Below the pieces are notes generated by a model. The model did not search any database. It had not been told where the DNA came from and worked only from the letters and a program-made list of their open reading frames with translations. Both the position numbers and the translations under genes were made by a program. From Deltaproteobacteria bacterium (GTDB taxonomy: Bacteria; Desulfobacterota; Syntrophia; Syntrophales; Smithellaceae), in NCBI GenBank assembly GCA_025361065.1, contig JANYAY010000119.1:1-33439 (forward strand): a DNA stretch of 33,439 bases. Direction: 5' to 3'. Every line of letters begins with the position of its first letter. Positions within the stretch are counted from its first letter, which is position 1. This document shows positions 14,942 through 25,373 of this stretch, in pieces.

Positions 14942-15952
14942 TTAAAAGAGGCCTTCCAGCTCAGTATTGCATCGATTACATTTATTCCCATTAAGATTAA
15001 CATTTACAACCCGGAAACCGTAGCGTTCGATTAAGCGATCGCCGCACTGGAAGCAGTATGTGTTTTCTCCTTCATCACCCGGCACATTGCCGCTGTAAAC
15101 ATGTTTCAGACCAGCCAGAAGACCTATTTCGCGAGCGCGATGCAGTGAAGCAATGGGAGTAACCGGCATATTCATCATTTTAAATTGCGGGTGAAAACGG
15201 CTGATATGCCAGGGTATTTCTTTCCCCAAACCAGCGATAAAGCCGGCGATATCTTTAAGCTCTTCATCGCTGTCATTCAAACCGGGAATCAGTAAGGTCG
15301 TAATTTCCACCCAGATTCCCAATTCTTTCATTTTTTTCAGGCTCGTAAGAACAGGCTCCAGACGCGCTCCGCAGCGCTTTCGATAAAATTCATCCCGGAA
15401 AGATTTTAAATCCACATTGGCAGCAGCTAAATATGGGTTAATCGACTCCAGAGCTTCCCCGGTCATGAAACCATTGGTAACAAATACATTCTTTATGCCT
15501 TGCTCAACGGCAATCCGGGCTGTTTCCAAGGCCTGCTCAAAATAGACGGTTGGCTCGGTATAAGTATAAGCAATTGTTTTTGATTCGCTTGTAATGGCCC
15601 GCTCCACAATTTCCTTAGGTGAAATTTCTTCACCCGCAATCATGCGTGTGGAACGCGGCATTTGAGATATTTCGTGGTTCTGACAAAATTCACAATTAAA
15701 ATTGCATCCGGCGGCAGCAATGGAATAAGATTTTGATCCGGGATAAACATGAAAAAATGGTTTCTTTTCAATGGGATCAATATGCTCGGCAATTACTGTT
15801 CCATAAACCAGCGAGTAAAGAATACCGTCTCTATTTTCCCGGACACCGCAAACACCCCGCCTGTCCGGTTTAATGGTACATCTATGCGCGCATAAGTTGC
15901 AGTGTACAAGTTTATCCCCGAGCTTTTCATAAAGCATTGCTTCCCGGATCAT
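14942..15952 (-). CDS. amrS: AmmeMemoRadiSam-type radical SAM enzyme (AmrS family)
   Basis: The 336-residue protein has the radical SAM triad in CNFNCEFC (C83, C87, C90) right after the typical SKSYSIAAAGC. It also has family-specific upstream cysteines in CNLCAHRC and GVCGVREN (C18, C21, C25, C35), EKKPFFHVYPG, and a C-terminal zinc-ribbon-like pair (YCFQCGD, then CNRC). The triad binds a 4Fe-4S cluster that cleaves S-adenosylmethionine. It resembles pyruvate formate-lyase activating enzymes, but the extra cysteines and length mark the AmrS group. Its chemistry is not established to my knowledge. The usual partners (AMMECR1 and Memo domains) are not in the window. Instead its ATG overlaps the stop of a methyltransferase gene by 4 bp. 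Confidence 0.9.
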   Translation of the reverse strand: MIREAMLYEKLGDKLVHCNLCAHRCTIKPDRRGVCGVRENRDGILYSLVYGTVIAEHIDPIEKKPFFHVYPGSKSYSIAAAGCNFNCEFCQNHEISQMPRSTRMIAGEEISPKEIVERAITSESKTIAYTYTEPTVYFEQALETARIAVEQGIKNVFVTNGFMTGEALESINPYLAAANVDLKSFRDEFYRKRCGARLEPVLTSLKKMKELGIWVEITTLLIPGLNDSDEELKDIAGFIAGLGKEIPWHISRFHPQFKMMNMPVTPIASLHRAREIGLLAGLKHVYSGNVPGDEGENTYCFQCGDRLIERYGFRVVNVNLNGNKCNRCNTELEGLF

Positions 15953-16731
15953 TTGTCGGTCTCCCGCAACATACCGCGGACAGCTTCGGGAGCGGTAACT
16001 TGAGCATCAGCTTTGAGCTGATATGAGTCCACTATCGGGTTTTGTGCCGCACGGTAAGTGTATTTCACCGGAAAAGTAAGCCCGACAAATGCCCCCAGGG
16101 GATTTTTCATATGCGGGACTAATTCTTCCAACTCCGTGGACATATCATAAACAATAGTCGGGAAATAGATTACACTGCCCCACTTGATGGTTTGCGTACC
16201 AATTAGACTTCCGGCCATTTCTTTTATTTCCTCAATACTGAAGAACCGGATTTTTTCAGCAAGGGGAAAGCCGAAAATTTCCTTCAACCGCTGCCTTGTT
16301 CCGGCAAAAGAGTATTTGTTTAAAAAGCCGATAAAAACCCGGCCGCGGCAAACCCGAATTGCTTCAGCGACAGCTTTTTGAGGGCTCGAGGTGGTCTCCA
16401 GAGTATTAATGACAGTCACAATATCAAATTCATCATCGGAGAAAGGCAGGTCTTCGGCTTTCCCCAGCCACAGTTCAATACCCTCTCCCACTTGTTTTCG
16501 GGCATTATCCAGAATTTCCGCATTGGCAACAAGCCCGGTGACTGAGCACCATTTATCCCGGAATATCTGTAAGTAGTTGCCGGCACCGCTACCTATGCAC
16601 AGTGTCCTTTCGCCGGCGCGGGGCAAAACAAGCTCCAGAATCAATTCTTTTTGCCGGGAAAAAATATACTGGCCGTGGCGCGTTTTTTGTTGTTCATCAG
16701 GCCAATCAGCTTTTTTTTGATCTAAAGTCAT
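15949..16731 (-). CDS. Class I SAM-dependent methyltransferase (Methyltransf_11-like)
   Basis: About 260 residues. The SAM-binding motif I is LCIGSGAGNYL (44-54), followed by a motif II/acidic region and post-I strand, EDLPFSDDEFDIVTVINTLE, typical of Methyltransf_11 enzymes. The substrate is unknown. The frame is open up to a GTG at 16764. The ATG at 16731 is preferred because AAGGA lies eight bases before it. The stop overlaps the start of amrS (ATGA), implying translational coupling and a shared pathway, possibly both acting on one small molecule or protein. A perfect TATAAT lies about 100 bp upstream. Confidence 0.87.
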   Translation of the reverse strand: MTLDQKKADWPDEQQKTRHGQYIFSRQKELILELVLPRAGERTLCIGSGAGNYLQIFRDKWCSVTGLVANAEILDNARKQVGEGIELWLGKAEDLPFSDDEFDIVTVINTLETTSSPQKAVAEAIRVCRGRVFIGFLNKYSFAGTRQRLKEIFGFPLAEKIRFFSIEEIKEMAGSLIGTQTIKWGSVIYFPTIVYDMSTELEELVPHMKNPLGAFVGLTFPVKYTYRAAQNPIVDSYQLKADAQVTAPEAVRGMLRETDK

Positions 16732-16742
16732 GGAGCTAATCC

Positions 16743-16832
16743 TTACTCTAAGAAGGGACACCACTCTAGTATTGCTTTCTTGTATTGTGCGGTTTTACCC
16801 GCCGGCATTTCAATTTTTACAGTTGTCATCAT
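16743..16832 (-). CDS. Possible 29-codon small ORF upstream of the methyltransferase
   Basis: A short frame runs from ATG-ATG (16832 and 16829) to TAA at 16743, ending 11 bp before the methyltransferase start. The translation looks protein-like (MTTVKIEMPAGKTAQYKKAI followed by LEWCPFLE) rather than random. It has no Shine-Dalgarno sequence. A perfect -10 TATAAT ends only two bases before the first ATG, so transcription could start at the second ATG and give a leaderless message. It may be a real small protein or a leader peptide. Chance cannot be excluded at this length. Confidence 0.3.
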   Translation of the reverse strand: MMTTVKIEMPAGKTAQYKKAILEWCPFLE

Positions 16833-16834
16833 AA

Positions 16835-16840
16835 ATTATA
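16835..16840 (-). promoter_or_regulatory. Perfect -10 element (TATAAT) for the methyltransferase-amrS operon
   Basis: TATAAT is present on the minus strand in AT-rich intergenic DNA. The -35 position (17 bp upstream, GATACA) is a poor match. It is the best promoter candidate for the methyltransferase-amrS pair. Confidence 0.45.
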
Positions 16841-16985
16841 CCGCATTTTACAAAAAATGTATCGCTTTCATTGCAAAGTAAATAATTTATTTTAAGATTA
16901 TAATTATCGGCATATTTGATAAACACTGTTTGTTTTTACCGGATTTCAATGATACAGTCATTCCCGCGGAACCAATAAATGTTTC

Positions 16986-17014
16986 TTGACACTATTGCCG
17001 TTCTCGACTAAAGC
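16986..17014 (+). promoter_or_regulatory. Promoter of greA
   Basis: TTGACA (16986-16991) and TAAAGC (17009-17014) are separated by 17 bp. The predicted start is near 17021, giving a leader of about 70 nt before the greA ATG. The same hexamers and spacing precede tRNA-Arg in this window, which raises confidence in both. Confidence 0.6.
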
Positions 17015-17092
17015 AAAATCATAGTAAATTCCTCGCCTGTTTTTGAACAAGGTCGGCACATCAGAGCAAGGCAAACAAACCTGGAGATCTTT

Positions 17093-17566
17093 ATGGAAAA
17101 AATGCCCATTACCAAAGAGGGTTTTGAAAAGTTAAAGAAAGAGCTGGAAATAATAAAAAACAAATCTATTCCCGAAAACATTCGTGATATTGAAGTTGCC
17201 CGCGCCCACGGGGATCTTTCCGAAAACGCGGAATACTCGGCAGCTAAAGAGAGACAATCTTTTCTTTATGGCAAAGTGCAGGAGCTGGAAAATAATCTTG
17301 CCCTGTCCAATGTAATTATTCTCAAAGGTCAAGTGAGCGATAAAGTTGTCTTTGGTTGTTATGTGACAATTGCCGATAGTGACAATGGCGAAGAAATAAA
17401 ATATCAACTGGTCGGCCCTTTTGAATCCGACATCAATCAAAATAAAATTTCGGTGACATCACCTATCGGCAAAGCAATGATTGGTAAAGCCATCGGCAGT
17501 GAAATCGATGTCCAGACGCCGGGAGGCAGCAGGAGCTTTGAAATCACGGATATTTCAGCTGAGTGA
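17093..17566 (+). CDS. greA: Transcription elongation factor GreA
   Basis: The 157-residue protein has the standard GreA length. It carries the N-terminal coiled coil MPITKEGFEKLKKELE with the tip motif GDLSENAEYSAAKERQ, whose acidic residues (here D and E) reach the RNA polymerase active site. It ends with the FKBP-like C-terminal domain (TSPIGKAMIGKAIGSEIDV). GreA binds in the secondary channel of RNA polymerase and stimulates cleavage of backtracked transcripts. A GGAG site precedes the ATG. The gene is monocistronic, convergent with the acyl-CoA synthetase gene 53 bp away, and no T-tract terminator is visible between them. Confidence 0.97.
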   Translation: MEKMPITKEGFEKLKKELEIIKNKSIPENIRDIEVARAHGDLSENAEYSAAKERQSFLYGKVQELENNLALSNVIILKGQVSDKVVFGCYVTIADSDNGEEIKYQLVGPFESDINQNKISVTSPIGKAMIGKAIGSEIDVQTPGGSRSFEITDISAE

Positions 17567-17619
17567 AATTTTCCGGATAAATTTTATAAAAAATATTTTG
17601 CTGTTGAATGAATTTTTGC

Positions 17620-19710
17620 TCACCCCAGAACAATAGTGGCATCAACAGCTACTGCGCCTGCCGTTGTCATAATCAGTGGATTAATATCAATCTCCTTGAT
17701 ACGGGGATAGAGCATCCCGACATTCCCCAGCGCAATAAGCATGGCGGCAAGCGAGTCGCGATCCACTGGCGGAGCTCCGCGAAAACCGTTCAGCAGCTTT
17801 TGCCCGCGGAATCTAGCGATTAGATTTAAAGCATCTTCCCGGGACAGAGGGGCCATTGCAAAGATTGCTTCATCGAAAACTTCCGCCATAATGCCGCCGA
17901 TACCCAGCATAACGCAAGGCCCCAATTGGGGATCACGGATAAGACCGGCAATAAGCTCCACCTTCCCCTGTACTTGCTGCTGCAGCAACACTTTACCTTG
18001 ACCGTTCATCTTTTCCATTAATCCTGCAAAGATGCCCGTTGCGGCCTTCCCGTCAGGAACTCCCAACTGCACAAGCCCCATTTCGGTTTTGTGGACGCCA
18101 CCGGCAACAAGCCCTTTCATCACCAGAGGATAACCGAGGCTATCGGCAGCTTTTAAACATTCTTCGATATTATCTACGAGTTGTTCTTGAACTGCCGGGA
18201 TGCCATAACTTTGCAGGATCTGCTTGGAAACATATTCGTCTTGCGGCCCCAGGCCTGATTCCAGAAGCGGGACATGATCAGGGGATACGGATACACCGGA
18301 AAAGGCAGCTGGTTTGGGAACCAAAACATTAATTGATGGTCTGGAACGAAAAACAGTATCCAGACACTCGACCATCCTGTAAAGCTCCTGAAATACAGGA
18401 ACTCCCAAAGACATTGCTTCCTTCTGCAAGCGAAAGGCCTCATCGCGCAGCCCCATAAGCAAAACAAAAACAGGTTTGCGGGCCACTCCGGACTGCGCGG
18501 CAATATCGGCAAGATCAAGCGAAATAAGGGCATTACCGGGAAAAGTTATCAGCAACACGGCATCAACGCCGGAATCGGCAAGGACGGCTTTTAATGACTC
18601 GTGATAAACATCGACGTCCGTTCCTATATTCTTTTCCATGGCGGGCCAGATATCCACGGGATTAGTCGCCGGCATCCAGACGGGAAAAAGTTTTTGCAAA
18701 TCACTCTTGGTCTGAGAGGCGAGTTCGGCAACAGAAAGATCCATTTTATCCATAAAATCAGCGGCAACGATACCCGAGGCACCACTAAATGTCAAAAGCG
18801 CCACCCGCCCGGTTCCGGCAGGACGTTGCGGATAGGCGGCCAGTGAACGGCATAGATCCATCATCTGCTTGAAATCGTTGGCCTCAAAAACGCCGGCCTG
18901 AGCAAGAACCGAGGCCAGCACCCGATGATTCGAGGCCAGTGATGCCGTATGACTCATTGCGGCTTCGGCGCCTTTGGGGCTTTTGCCGCCTTTCAAAACA
19001 ACTATCGGCTTAGGACATTTGCGGCATAACTCCATAAACCGGCGGCCGGAAGAAATAGATTCCAGATAAAGACCGATAACTCCGGTATCCGGGTCATTGA
19101 TAAAATAATCCAAAAGATCACTTTCATTCACATCTATTTTATTCCCGATGGAGCAGACCTTGCTCACGCCCATGATGCCGTTACTCATTATATCAACGAG
19201 AAAACTGGCCGACAACATTCCGCTCTGGACTATCAGGGAAACGGAGCCGGCAGCAAATCCTTTTTTTACGGCCTCAGCGCTCATAAAAGAAAATACATTT
19301 TTGTTTACAGCATCCACCAACCCCATACAATTAGGACCCCATAAGCGGATTCCGGATTTTCGGACCATTGCGGCAAGCTTTTGCTGTAAAACCTGTCCCT
19401 CAGGGCCGGCTTCGGCAAATCCTCCTGATTCAATCATGACTCCGGGAATTTTTTTTACTATGCATTCTTCAATAGCAGACGGCACCTGACGGGCGGGAAC
19501 AAAGACGATAGCCAGATCCACGGATGCGGGAATGTCCGTAAGTGAAGAATAGCAGGTCAGCCCTTCGATCTCGCGATATTTTGGATTGACTGGATAGATT
19601 TTCCCTTTAAAACAGGTGATCAGATTTTTAATGATTGCATTGCCTCCTTTGATCGGGTTGGGTGTAGCTCCGATAACAGCAACCGATTGAGGCTTAAAGA
19701 AAAAATCCAT
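17620..19710 (-). CDS. NDP-forming acyl-CoA synthetase (acetate-CoA ligase, ADP-forming; fused alpha-beta)
   Basis: The 696-residue single-chain enzyme has a CoA-binding Rossmann domain (1-130; SVAVIGATPNPIKGGNAI), two succinyl-CoA-ligase-like domains (about 150-450), and a C-terminal ATP-grasp domain (about 480-690; YGIPAVQEQLVDNIEECLKA, GVHKTEMGLVQLGV). The phosphorylated catalytic histidine is H254 in AMSHTASLAS. The family converts acyl-CoA, ADP and phosphate into acid, CoA and ATP, giving substrate-level phosphorylation in anaerobes. It can run in reverse for acid activation. The acyl specificity is not evident. A GGAG site precedes the ATG, and the gene appears monocistronic. Protein lysine acetyltransferase fusions (Pat) share this core, but no GNAT domain is present here. 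Confidence 0.93.
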   Translation of the reverse strand: MDFFFKPQSVAVIGATPNPIKGGNAIIKNLITCFKGKIYPVNPKYREIEGLTCYSSLTDIPASVDLAIVFVPARQVPSAIEECIVKKIPGVMIESGGFAEAGPEGQVLQQKLAAMVRKSGIRLWGPNCMGLVDAVNKNVFSFMSAEAVKKGFAAGSVSLIVQSGMLSASFLVDIMSNGIMGVSKVCSIGNKIDVNESDLLDYFINDPDTGVIGLYLESISSGRRFMELCRKCPKPIVVLKGGKSPKGAEAAMSHTASLASNHRVLASVLAQAGVFEANDFKQMMDLCRSLAAYPQRPAGTGRVALLTFSGASGIVAADFMDKMDLSVAELASQTKSDLQKLFPVWMPATNPVDIWPAMEKNIGTDVDVYHESLKAVLADSGVDAVLLITFPGNALISLDLADIAAQSGVARKPVFVLLMGLRDEAFRLQKEAMSLGVPVFQELYRMVECLDTVFRSRPSINVLVPKPAAFSGVSVSPDHVPLLESGLGPQDEYVSKQILQSYGIPAVQEQLVDNIEECLKAADSLGYPLVMKGLVAGGVHKTEMGLVQLGVPDGKAATGIFAGLMEKMNGQGKVLLQQQVQGKVELIAGLIRDPQLGPCVMLGIGGIMAEVFDEAIFAMAPLSREDALNLIARFRGQKLLNGFRGAPPVDRDSLAAMLIALGNVGMLYPRIKEIDINPLIMTTAGAVAVDATIVLG

Positions 19711-19780
19711 AAATACTCCTAGGTAAACAAATAATAAATTTTATCAACAAAGATGAACTCGTAATAAGTGAAAAATACTA

Positions 19781-19861
19781 CGACCTCGTAAAATACCCTG
19801 ATAACCTTACCACCTGAAGGTGGCGCGAGGTCACGCCTACCGGGGACTTTTTGCGAGGTCG
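19781..19861 (-). repeat. Repeat-rich, foldable leader upstream of the acyl-CoA synthetase gene
   Basis: CGACCTCG at 19781-19788 is the exact inverted complement of CGAGGTCG at 19854-19861, and a second GCGAGGTC occurs at 19825-19832. A perfect hairpin CCACCT-GA-AGGTGG lies between them (19810-19823). On the minus strand this falls 70-150 bp upstream of the acyl-CoA synthetase ATG, immediately after the atp terminator. It matches no riboswitch I recognise. Confidence 0.45.
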
Positions 19862-19864
19862 CCA

Positions 19865-19902
19865 ATAAAAAGGGGCAGCACACGAAATAATGCGCTGCCC
19901 CT
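19865..19902 (-). terminator. Intrinsic terminator of the ATP synthase operon
   Basis: On the minus strand a 12-bp stem (AGGGGCAGCGCA with TGTGCTGCCCCT, one G-T pair) with an 8-nt loop is followed directly by a T-rich run (TTTTTATT). It sits 25 bp after the atpC stop and is the clearest terminator in the window. Confidence 0.92.
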
Positions 19903-19926
19903 GTGTCTAGCCAAATCTGATTTATC

Positions 19927-20331
19927 TTATTTTTCGGCGACGCGGATACGAGTAATTGCCCGGATTAACGCCAGACGATTTCTTTCAAACTCAAAATCAT
20001 CCTTGGCAACTTGAGCCAGACGAGCTTCGGCATTCTCTTTTGCTCTTTGTGCTCTGTCTTTATCAATACTATCGGATCTTTCGGCAGTTTCAATCAGAAC
20101 GGTTACTTTATGAGCCGTCACTTCCGCATAACCTGTATTGATGGCATAATAGGTTTTCTTCCCGTCTTTGGTGAAATTAAGTTCACCAATATCCACTGAA
20201 GTCAAAAATGCTTCATGGCCGCGCAGAACACCGAATTCACCTTCCGTACCGGGAATGGTAACTTCTTCTATGCCTCCGGTAAACGCCATTTTTTCCGGCG
20301 TTACAATTTCCAGTATTAATTCGTCCGACAT
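19927..20331 (-). CDS. atpC: F1 ATP synthase epsilon subunit
   Basis: The 134-residue protein has the epsilon beta-barrel ([45 protein letters not shown]) and a C-terminal two-helix part ([16 protein letters not shown], then [14 protein letters not shown]). Epsilon belongs to the rotor stalk and inhibits ATP hydrolysis. It is the last gene of the operon, 12 bp after atpD, and is followed by the intrinsic terminator. Confidence 0.96.
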   Translation of the reverse strand: MSDELILEIVTPEKMAFTGGIEEVTIPGTEGEFGVLRGHEAFLTSVDIGELNFTKDGKKTYYAINTGYAEVTAHKVTVLIETAERSDSIDKDRAQRAKENAEARLAQVAKDDFEFERNRLALIRAITRIRVAEK

Positions 20332-20343
20332 CTACTTCCTCAC

Positions 20344-21813
<1,470 letters not shown>

Positions 21814-22689
21814 TTATCCCTTAGCCAAGGCCTCGGTTCCGCCGACAATATCCATCAACTCCGCCGTAATTGCTGCCTGTCGGGCCTTATTCATCTTCAG
21901 CGTAAGCGAGCTGATTAAGTCCTCACAATTTTTGGTAGCATTATCCATTGACGCCATACGCGCTCCGTTTTCGCCCGCCGATGTTTCCAGAAGTGCGCGA
22001 AAAACCAAAACGTGAACGTACATGGGCAGAAGTTTCTGTAATAATATTTCGTCCGACGGCTCATATTCATAATCCTGCCTGTTTTCGGAATCGACGTCAA
22101 CATTTTGTCCGATGGAAGGCAAGGGGAACAGCCGGACCACCGTCGGACGCTGTACCGAAACATTAACAAATTGATTATAAATCAAGTAGAGCTCGTCATA
22201 TTCCGCATCGATGAAGGGAGTGATCACATCATCGGAGATGGCAACCGCCAGAGTCATGTCAAACTTGCCGAAGATGTCAACCCGTTGAGTGATTACATTC
22301 GCTTTTTTCCGGAAATAGTCTCTTCCTTTCCGTCCGACATTGATCACCGCAACATCTTTTCCTTCAATTCGCTTATCGCGCATGAACCTTTCGGTTGCTT
22401 TGATCAAATTGGTATTGAAGCCGCCGCAAAGGCCGCGATCGGCAGTCATACAGATCACTCTGATTTTTTTAGGATCACGGACAGCCAACAGCGGATGGGC
22501 CATGCTATCCACGCGTAAGGCCACACTGTTGAGCACATCCATAAATTTACCGGCGTAAGGACGGAAATTTTCCATCCTCAATTGCGCTGCTTTAAACTTG
22601 GACGCAGCTACCATGTTCATAGCACGCGTAATTTGCTTTGTTTTTTGAACAGCGCCAACTTTTCTTTTTATGTCTTTCAGCGAGGCCAC
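21814..22689 (-). CDS. atpG: F1 ATP synthase gamma subunit
   Basis: The 291-residue protein starts MASLKDIKRKVGAVQKTKQITRAMNMVA and ends with the matching coiled-coil helix SLTLKMNKARQAAITAELMDIV, the two halves of the rotor shaft. Its middle part (ICMTADRGLCGGFNTNLIK) is the conserved gamma signature. The start is GTG with GAGGAG upstream. It lies between atpA and atpD, the usual order. Confidence 0.97.
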   Translation of the reverse strand: MASLKDIKRKVGAVQKTKQITRAMNMVAASKFKAAQLRMENFRPYAGKFMDVLNSVALRVDSMAHPLLAVRDPKKIRVICMTADRGLCGGFNTNLIKATERFMRDKRIEGKDVAVINVGRKGRDYFRKKANVITQRVDIFGKFDMTLAVAISDDVITPFIDAEYDELYLIYNQFVNVSVQRPTVVRLFPLPSIGQNVDVDSENRQDYEYEPSDEILLQKLLPMYVHVLVFRALLETSAGENGARMASMDNATKNCEDLISSLTLKMNKARQAAITAELMDIVGGTEALAKG

Positions 22690-22722
22690 TACAACATTCT
22701 CCTCAACTAATTAATTTTTAAC

Positions 22723-24237
22723 TTACTCAGCAACAAAGGCAGAATCAAATTCCGTCAACATATCTTTCATTTTCTTTTCCAGCTCCGGCGATATAATTTT
22801 CTTATCTTCAATTTCTTGCATGATTGCCGGATATTTAGCTTCCACGAAGTTCAACAGTTGATCTTCGTAGATACGTACTTTTTCCACTTCATATTTATCA
22901 ATAAAACCTCGAGTTCCCGCAAAAAGCACGACAATCTGTTTGGAAAGAGACATCGGCCGGAACTGCGGTTGCTTCAGTAATTCCACAAGACGCACACCGC
23001 GATCCAGTTGCGCTTGTGTGGACTTGTCCAGGTCGCTCCCGAACTGAGCAAAGGCTGCTAACTCGCGATATTGGGCCAGATCAAGCTTGAGTGTTCCGGC
23101 AACCTGCTTCATTGCCTTAACCTGGGCGGCACCACCGACGCGGGACACCGACAAACCGACGTTGATTGCCGGACGAACACCGGAGAAAAATGCGCTGGGC
23201 TCCAGATAAACCTGACCATCGGTAATGGAAATAACGTTGGTCGGAATATATGCGGAAACGTCGCCGGCCTGCGTTTCAATAACAGGCAGAGCAGTCAGAG
23301 AACCACCACCAAGTTCGGCACTGACTCGTGCTGCACGTTCCAGCAAACGGGAATGGTTATAAAAAATATCTCCCGGAAAAGCTTCACGTCCGGGAGGACG
23401 CCGCAGCAGAAGCGAGATCTGACGGTAGGCAACAGCTTGTTTGGAAAGATCGTCGTAAATAATTAATGCATCCTGGCTTTTGTCACGGAAATACTCGCCA
23501 ATCGAGCAACCGGCATAAGCCGCAATATATTGAAGGGTTGCCGGGTCGCTGGCGCAGCCGGCCACAACGCAGGTATAGGACATGGCATCATGCTTCTTCA
23601 AATTTTCCACAACCTGGGCAACGGTTGATTTTTTCTGTCCGATGGCAACATAGATACATTTAACACCAGTGTCTTTTTGGCGAATGATGGCATCAACACA
23701 AATTGCCGTTTTACCGATTTGACGGTCGCCGATAATCAATTCCCGCTGACCGCGCCCAATCGGCGTCATGGCATCAATTGCTTTTAAGCCCGTGTACATT
23801 GGTTGATTAACCGGTTGACGCTGAATAACGCCCGGGGCAACCATTTCAATACGTCTGTATTCATTGGTTTCAATCGGGCCTTTTCCGTCCAGAGGTTTTC
23901 CTGTTGCGTCAATAACGCGGCCGAGTAGTCCTTCACCGACCGGAACCTGGGCAATCTTACCGGTTCTTTTAACAATATCACCTTCTTTGATGTGGGTAAC
24001 TTCACCCAGAACGGCAACACCGACGTTATCTGCTTCGAGATTGAGAACCATACCCAGGATACCACCCGGGAATTCGAGAAGCTCCATGGCCATTGCGTTT
24101 TGCACGCCGTAGATTCTCGCAATACCGTCACCGACGGATAAGACAGTTCCGGTCTCGCTTATATCCAGCTTTTTTTCATAGCTTTTAATTTGCTCAGAAA
24201 TAATTTGACTGATTTCTTCCGCCTTGATTGTTTCCAT
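22723..24237 (-). CDS. atpA: F1 ATP synthase alpha subunit
   Basis: The 504-residue protein contains the non-catalytic P-loop GDRQIGKT (170-177), the strand [18 protein letters not shown], and [21 protein letters not shown] with the conserved arginine finger region. Its standard N-terminal crown begins [19 protein letters not shown]. Alpha alternates with beta in the F1 head. The ATG is 3 bp after the atpH stop. Confidence 0.98.
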   Translation of the reverse strand: METIKAEEISQIISEQIKSYEKKLDISETGTVLSVGDGIARIYGVQNAMAMELLEFPGGILGMVLNLEADNVGVAVLGEVTHIKEGDIVKRTGKIAQVPVGEGLLGRVIDATGKPLDGKGPIETNEYRRIEMVAPGVIQRQPVNQPMYTGLKAIDAMTPIGRGQRELIIGDRQIGKTAICVDAIIRQKDTGVKCIYVAIGQKKSTVAQVVENLKKHDAMSYTCVVAGCASDPATLQYIAAYAGCSIGEYFRDKSQDALIIYDDLSKQAVAYRQISLLLRRPPGREAFPGDIFYNHSRLLERAARVSAELGGGSLTALPVIETQAGDVSAYIPTNVISITDGQVYLEPSAFFSGVRPAINVGLSVSRVGGAAQVKAMKQVAGTLKLDLAQYRELAAFAQFGSDLDKSTQAQLDRGVRLVELLKQPQFRPMSLSKQIVVLFAGTRGFIDKYEVEKVRIYEDQLLNFVEAKYPAIMQEIEDKKIISPELEKKMKDMLTEFDSAFVAE

Positions 24238-24240
24238 GCC

Positions 24241-24783
24241 TTATCTTGCCTCCCCTAAGAGATTCCTCATGTTGTTCAATTGATTTTTGATGCTGCCATC
24301 GTAAAGTGTATCGCCAACCCCGATAACTATTCCTCCTAAAAGGGCGGGGTCTTTTTCCACAGTCATTTCCACCTGCCGACCAGTTAATTTTTCCAGACTG
24401 GAGCTGATATAAGCCTGCATTTCGGCAGAAAGAGGAAAAGCAGTCTTCAAATTGACACTTATTTTTTTCAATACTTCATCCATCATTTGCCGGTAACATG
24501 TCGTAATATCAGGCAATACTTCAATTCTCTTCTTATCGACCAGTAGTTTCAAAAAATTGATTGTCATAGCCGAAAGCTGAAGTTTGCCGATAATCTTTTC
24601 CACAACGTTTTTTTTGACTTCCTGTTCAAAAATGGGATTGGCTAAAAATTCACGCAAAGTTTTATCCTGAGTAATAAAGGTAGAAAATTGCGCCAGCTCA
24701 TTATAATAATTTTCGAGCTTGTTTTCTTCTGCCGCAATATCAAAAAAAGCGCGCGCATAACGTTTGGAAATATTGCTGATCAA
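24241..24783 (-). CDS. atpH: F1 ATP synthase delta subunit
   Basis: The 180-residue protein has the OSCP/delta pattern: an N-terminal helical domain (SKRYARAFFDIAAEENKLENYYNEL), LANPIFEQEVKKNVVEKI, and a C-terminal strand region ending DPALLGGIVIGVGDTLYDGSIKNQL. Delta joins the peripheral b/b' stalk to the top of F1. Translation starts at a TTG that overlaps the atpF stop (TTGA), so it is probably coupled to atpF translation. Confidence 0.95.
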   Translation of the reverse strand: MISNISKRYARAFFDIAAEENKLENYYNELAQFSTFITQDKTLREFLANPIFEQEVKKNVVEKIIGKLQLSAMTINFLKLLVDKKRIEVLPDITTCYRQMMDEVLKKISVNLKTAFPLSAEMQAYISSSLEKLTGRQVEMTVEKDPALLGGIVIGVGDTLYDGSIKNQLNNMRNLLGEAR

Positions 24784-25373
24784 TTTTTGTTCACCGCCTT
24801 TTCCATATATTCCCTGACCATAGTCTCATGATCCTGAACGGTAATGTTTCTTTTTAAAATTTCTTCCGCCATTTGGACGGAAAGCTTTACTGCCTCTGCA
24901 CGCAATTGGTCAGACGCTTTCTTCAATTCCTGCTCCGTTCGCATTTGGGAGTCTTCTTTAATTTTCCTGGCTATCTTTTCCGCATCTTCGATAATCTTTT
25001 GCTTTTCGGCAACACCCTGAGCTTTAATCATCTCAAAGATACCGTCGATCTCTGCTGAAGCTTTTTCTATTTTTTCCGAATATTCTCTAAACTTACTCTC
25101 GGCCTGGGTTTTTTGTTCGGCTGCTTTTGCCAGCGAATCTTTAATATCCTGACGGCGTCCCACAAAGAATTCTTTTATCTTTGCTGCCAGCAGCCAATAA
25201 AGAAAGCCGATGAGCACCACAAAATCAAGCGTCTTCCAGAAGAATTCAAACCATTTTTTGTTTCCCTCATTGCCGCCCTCTCCTCCGCCGGAAGCATAGG
25301 CAATTGAGACCTGAAGCAGAAACAGAGCCAGGAACAACAAAGGTAATCTTGCCGATTTAAATAAATTTTTCAT
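24780..25373 (-). CDS. atpF: F0 ATP synthase b subunit with an N-terminal signal-peptide-like extension
   Basis: The 197-residue protein has two hydrophobic stretches. The first (residues about 10-27, LPLLFLALFLLQVSIAYA) ends with AYASGGG, resembling a signal peptidase site. The second (about 49-65, LDFVVLIGFLYWLLAA) is the membrane anchor expected of subunit b. A long charged helix follows (DIKDSLAKAAEQKTQAESKF onward), forming the peripheral stalk. This extra N-terminus occurs in other Desulfobacterota b subunits that I recall. It overlaps the preceding b' gene by 4 bp (ATGA), and the delta gene overlaps its own stop. Confidence 0.93.
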   Translation of the reverse strand: MKNLFKSARLPLLFLALFLLQVSIAYASGGGEGGNEGNKKWFEFFWKTLDFVVLIGFLYWLLAAKIKEFFVGRRQDIKDSLAKAAEQKTQAESKFREYSEKIEKASAEIDGIFEMIKAQGVAEKQKIIEDAEKIARKIKEDSQMRTEQELKKASDQLRAEAVKLSVQMAEEILKRNITVQDHETMVREYMEKAVNKN

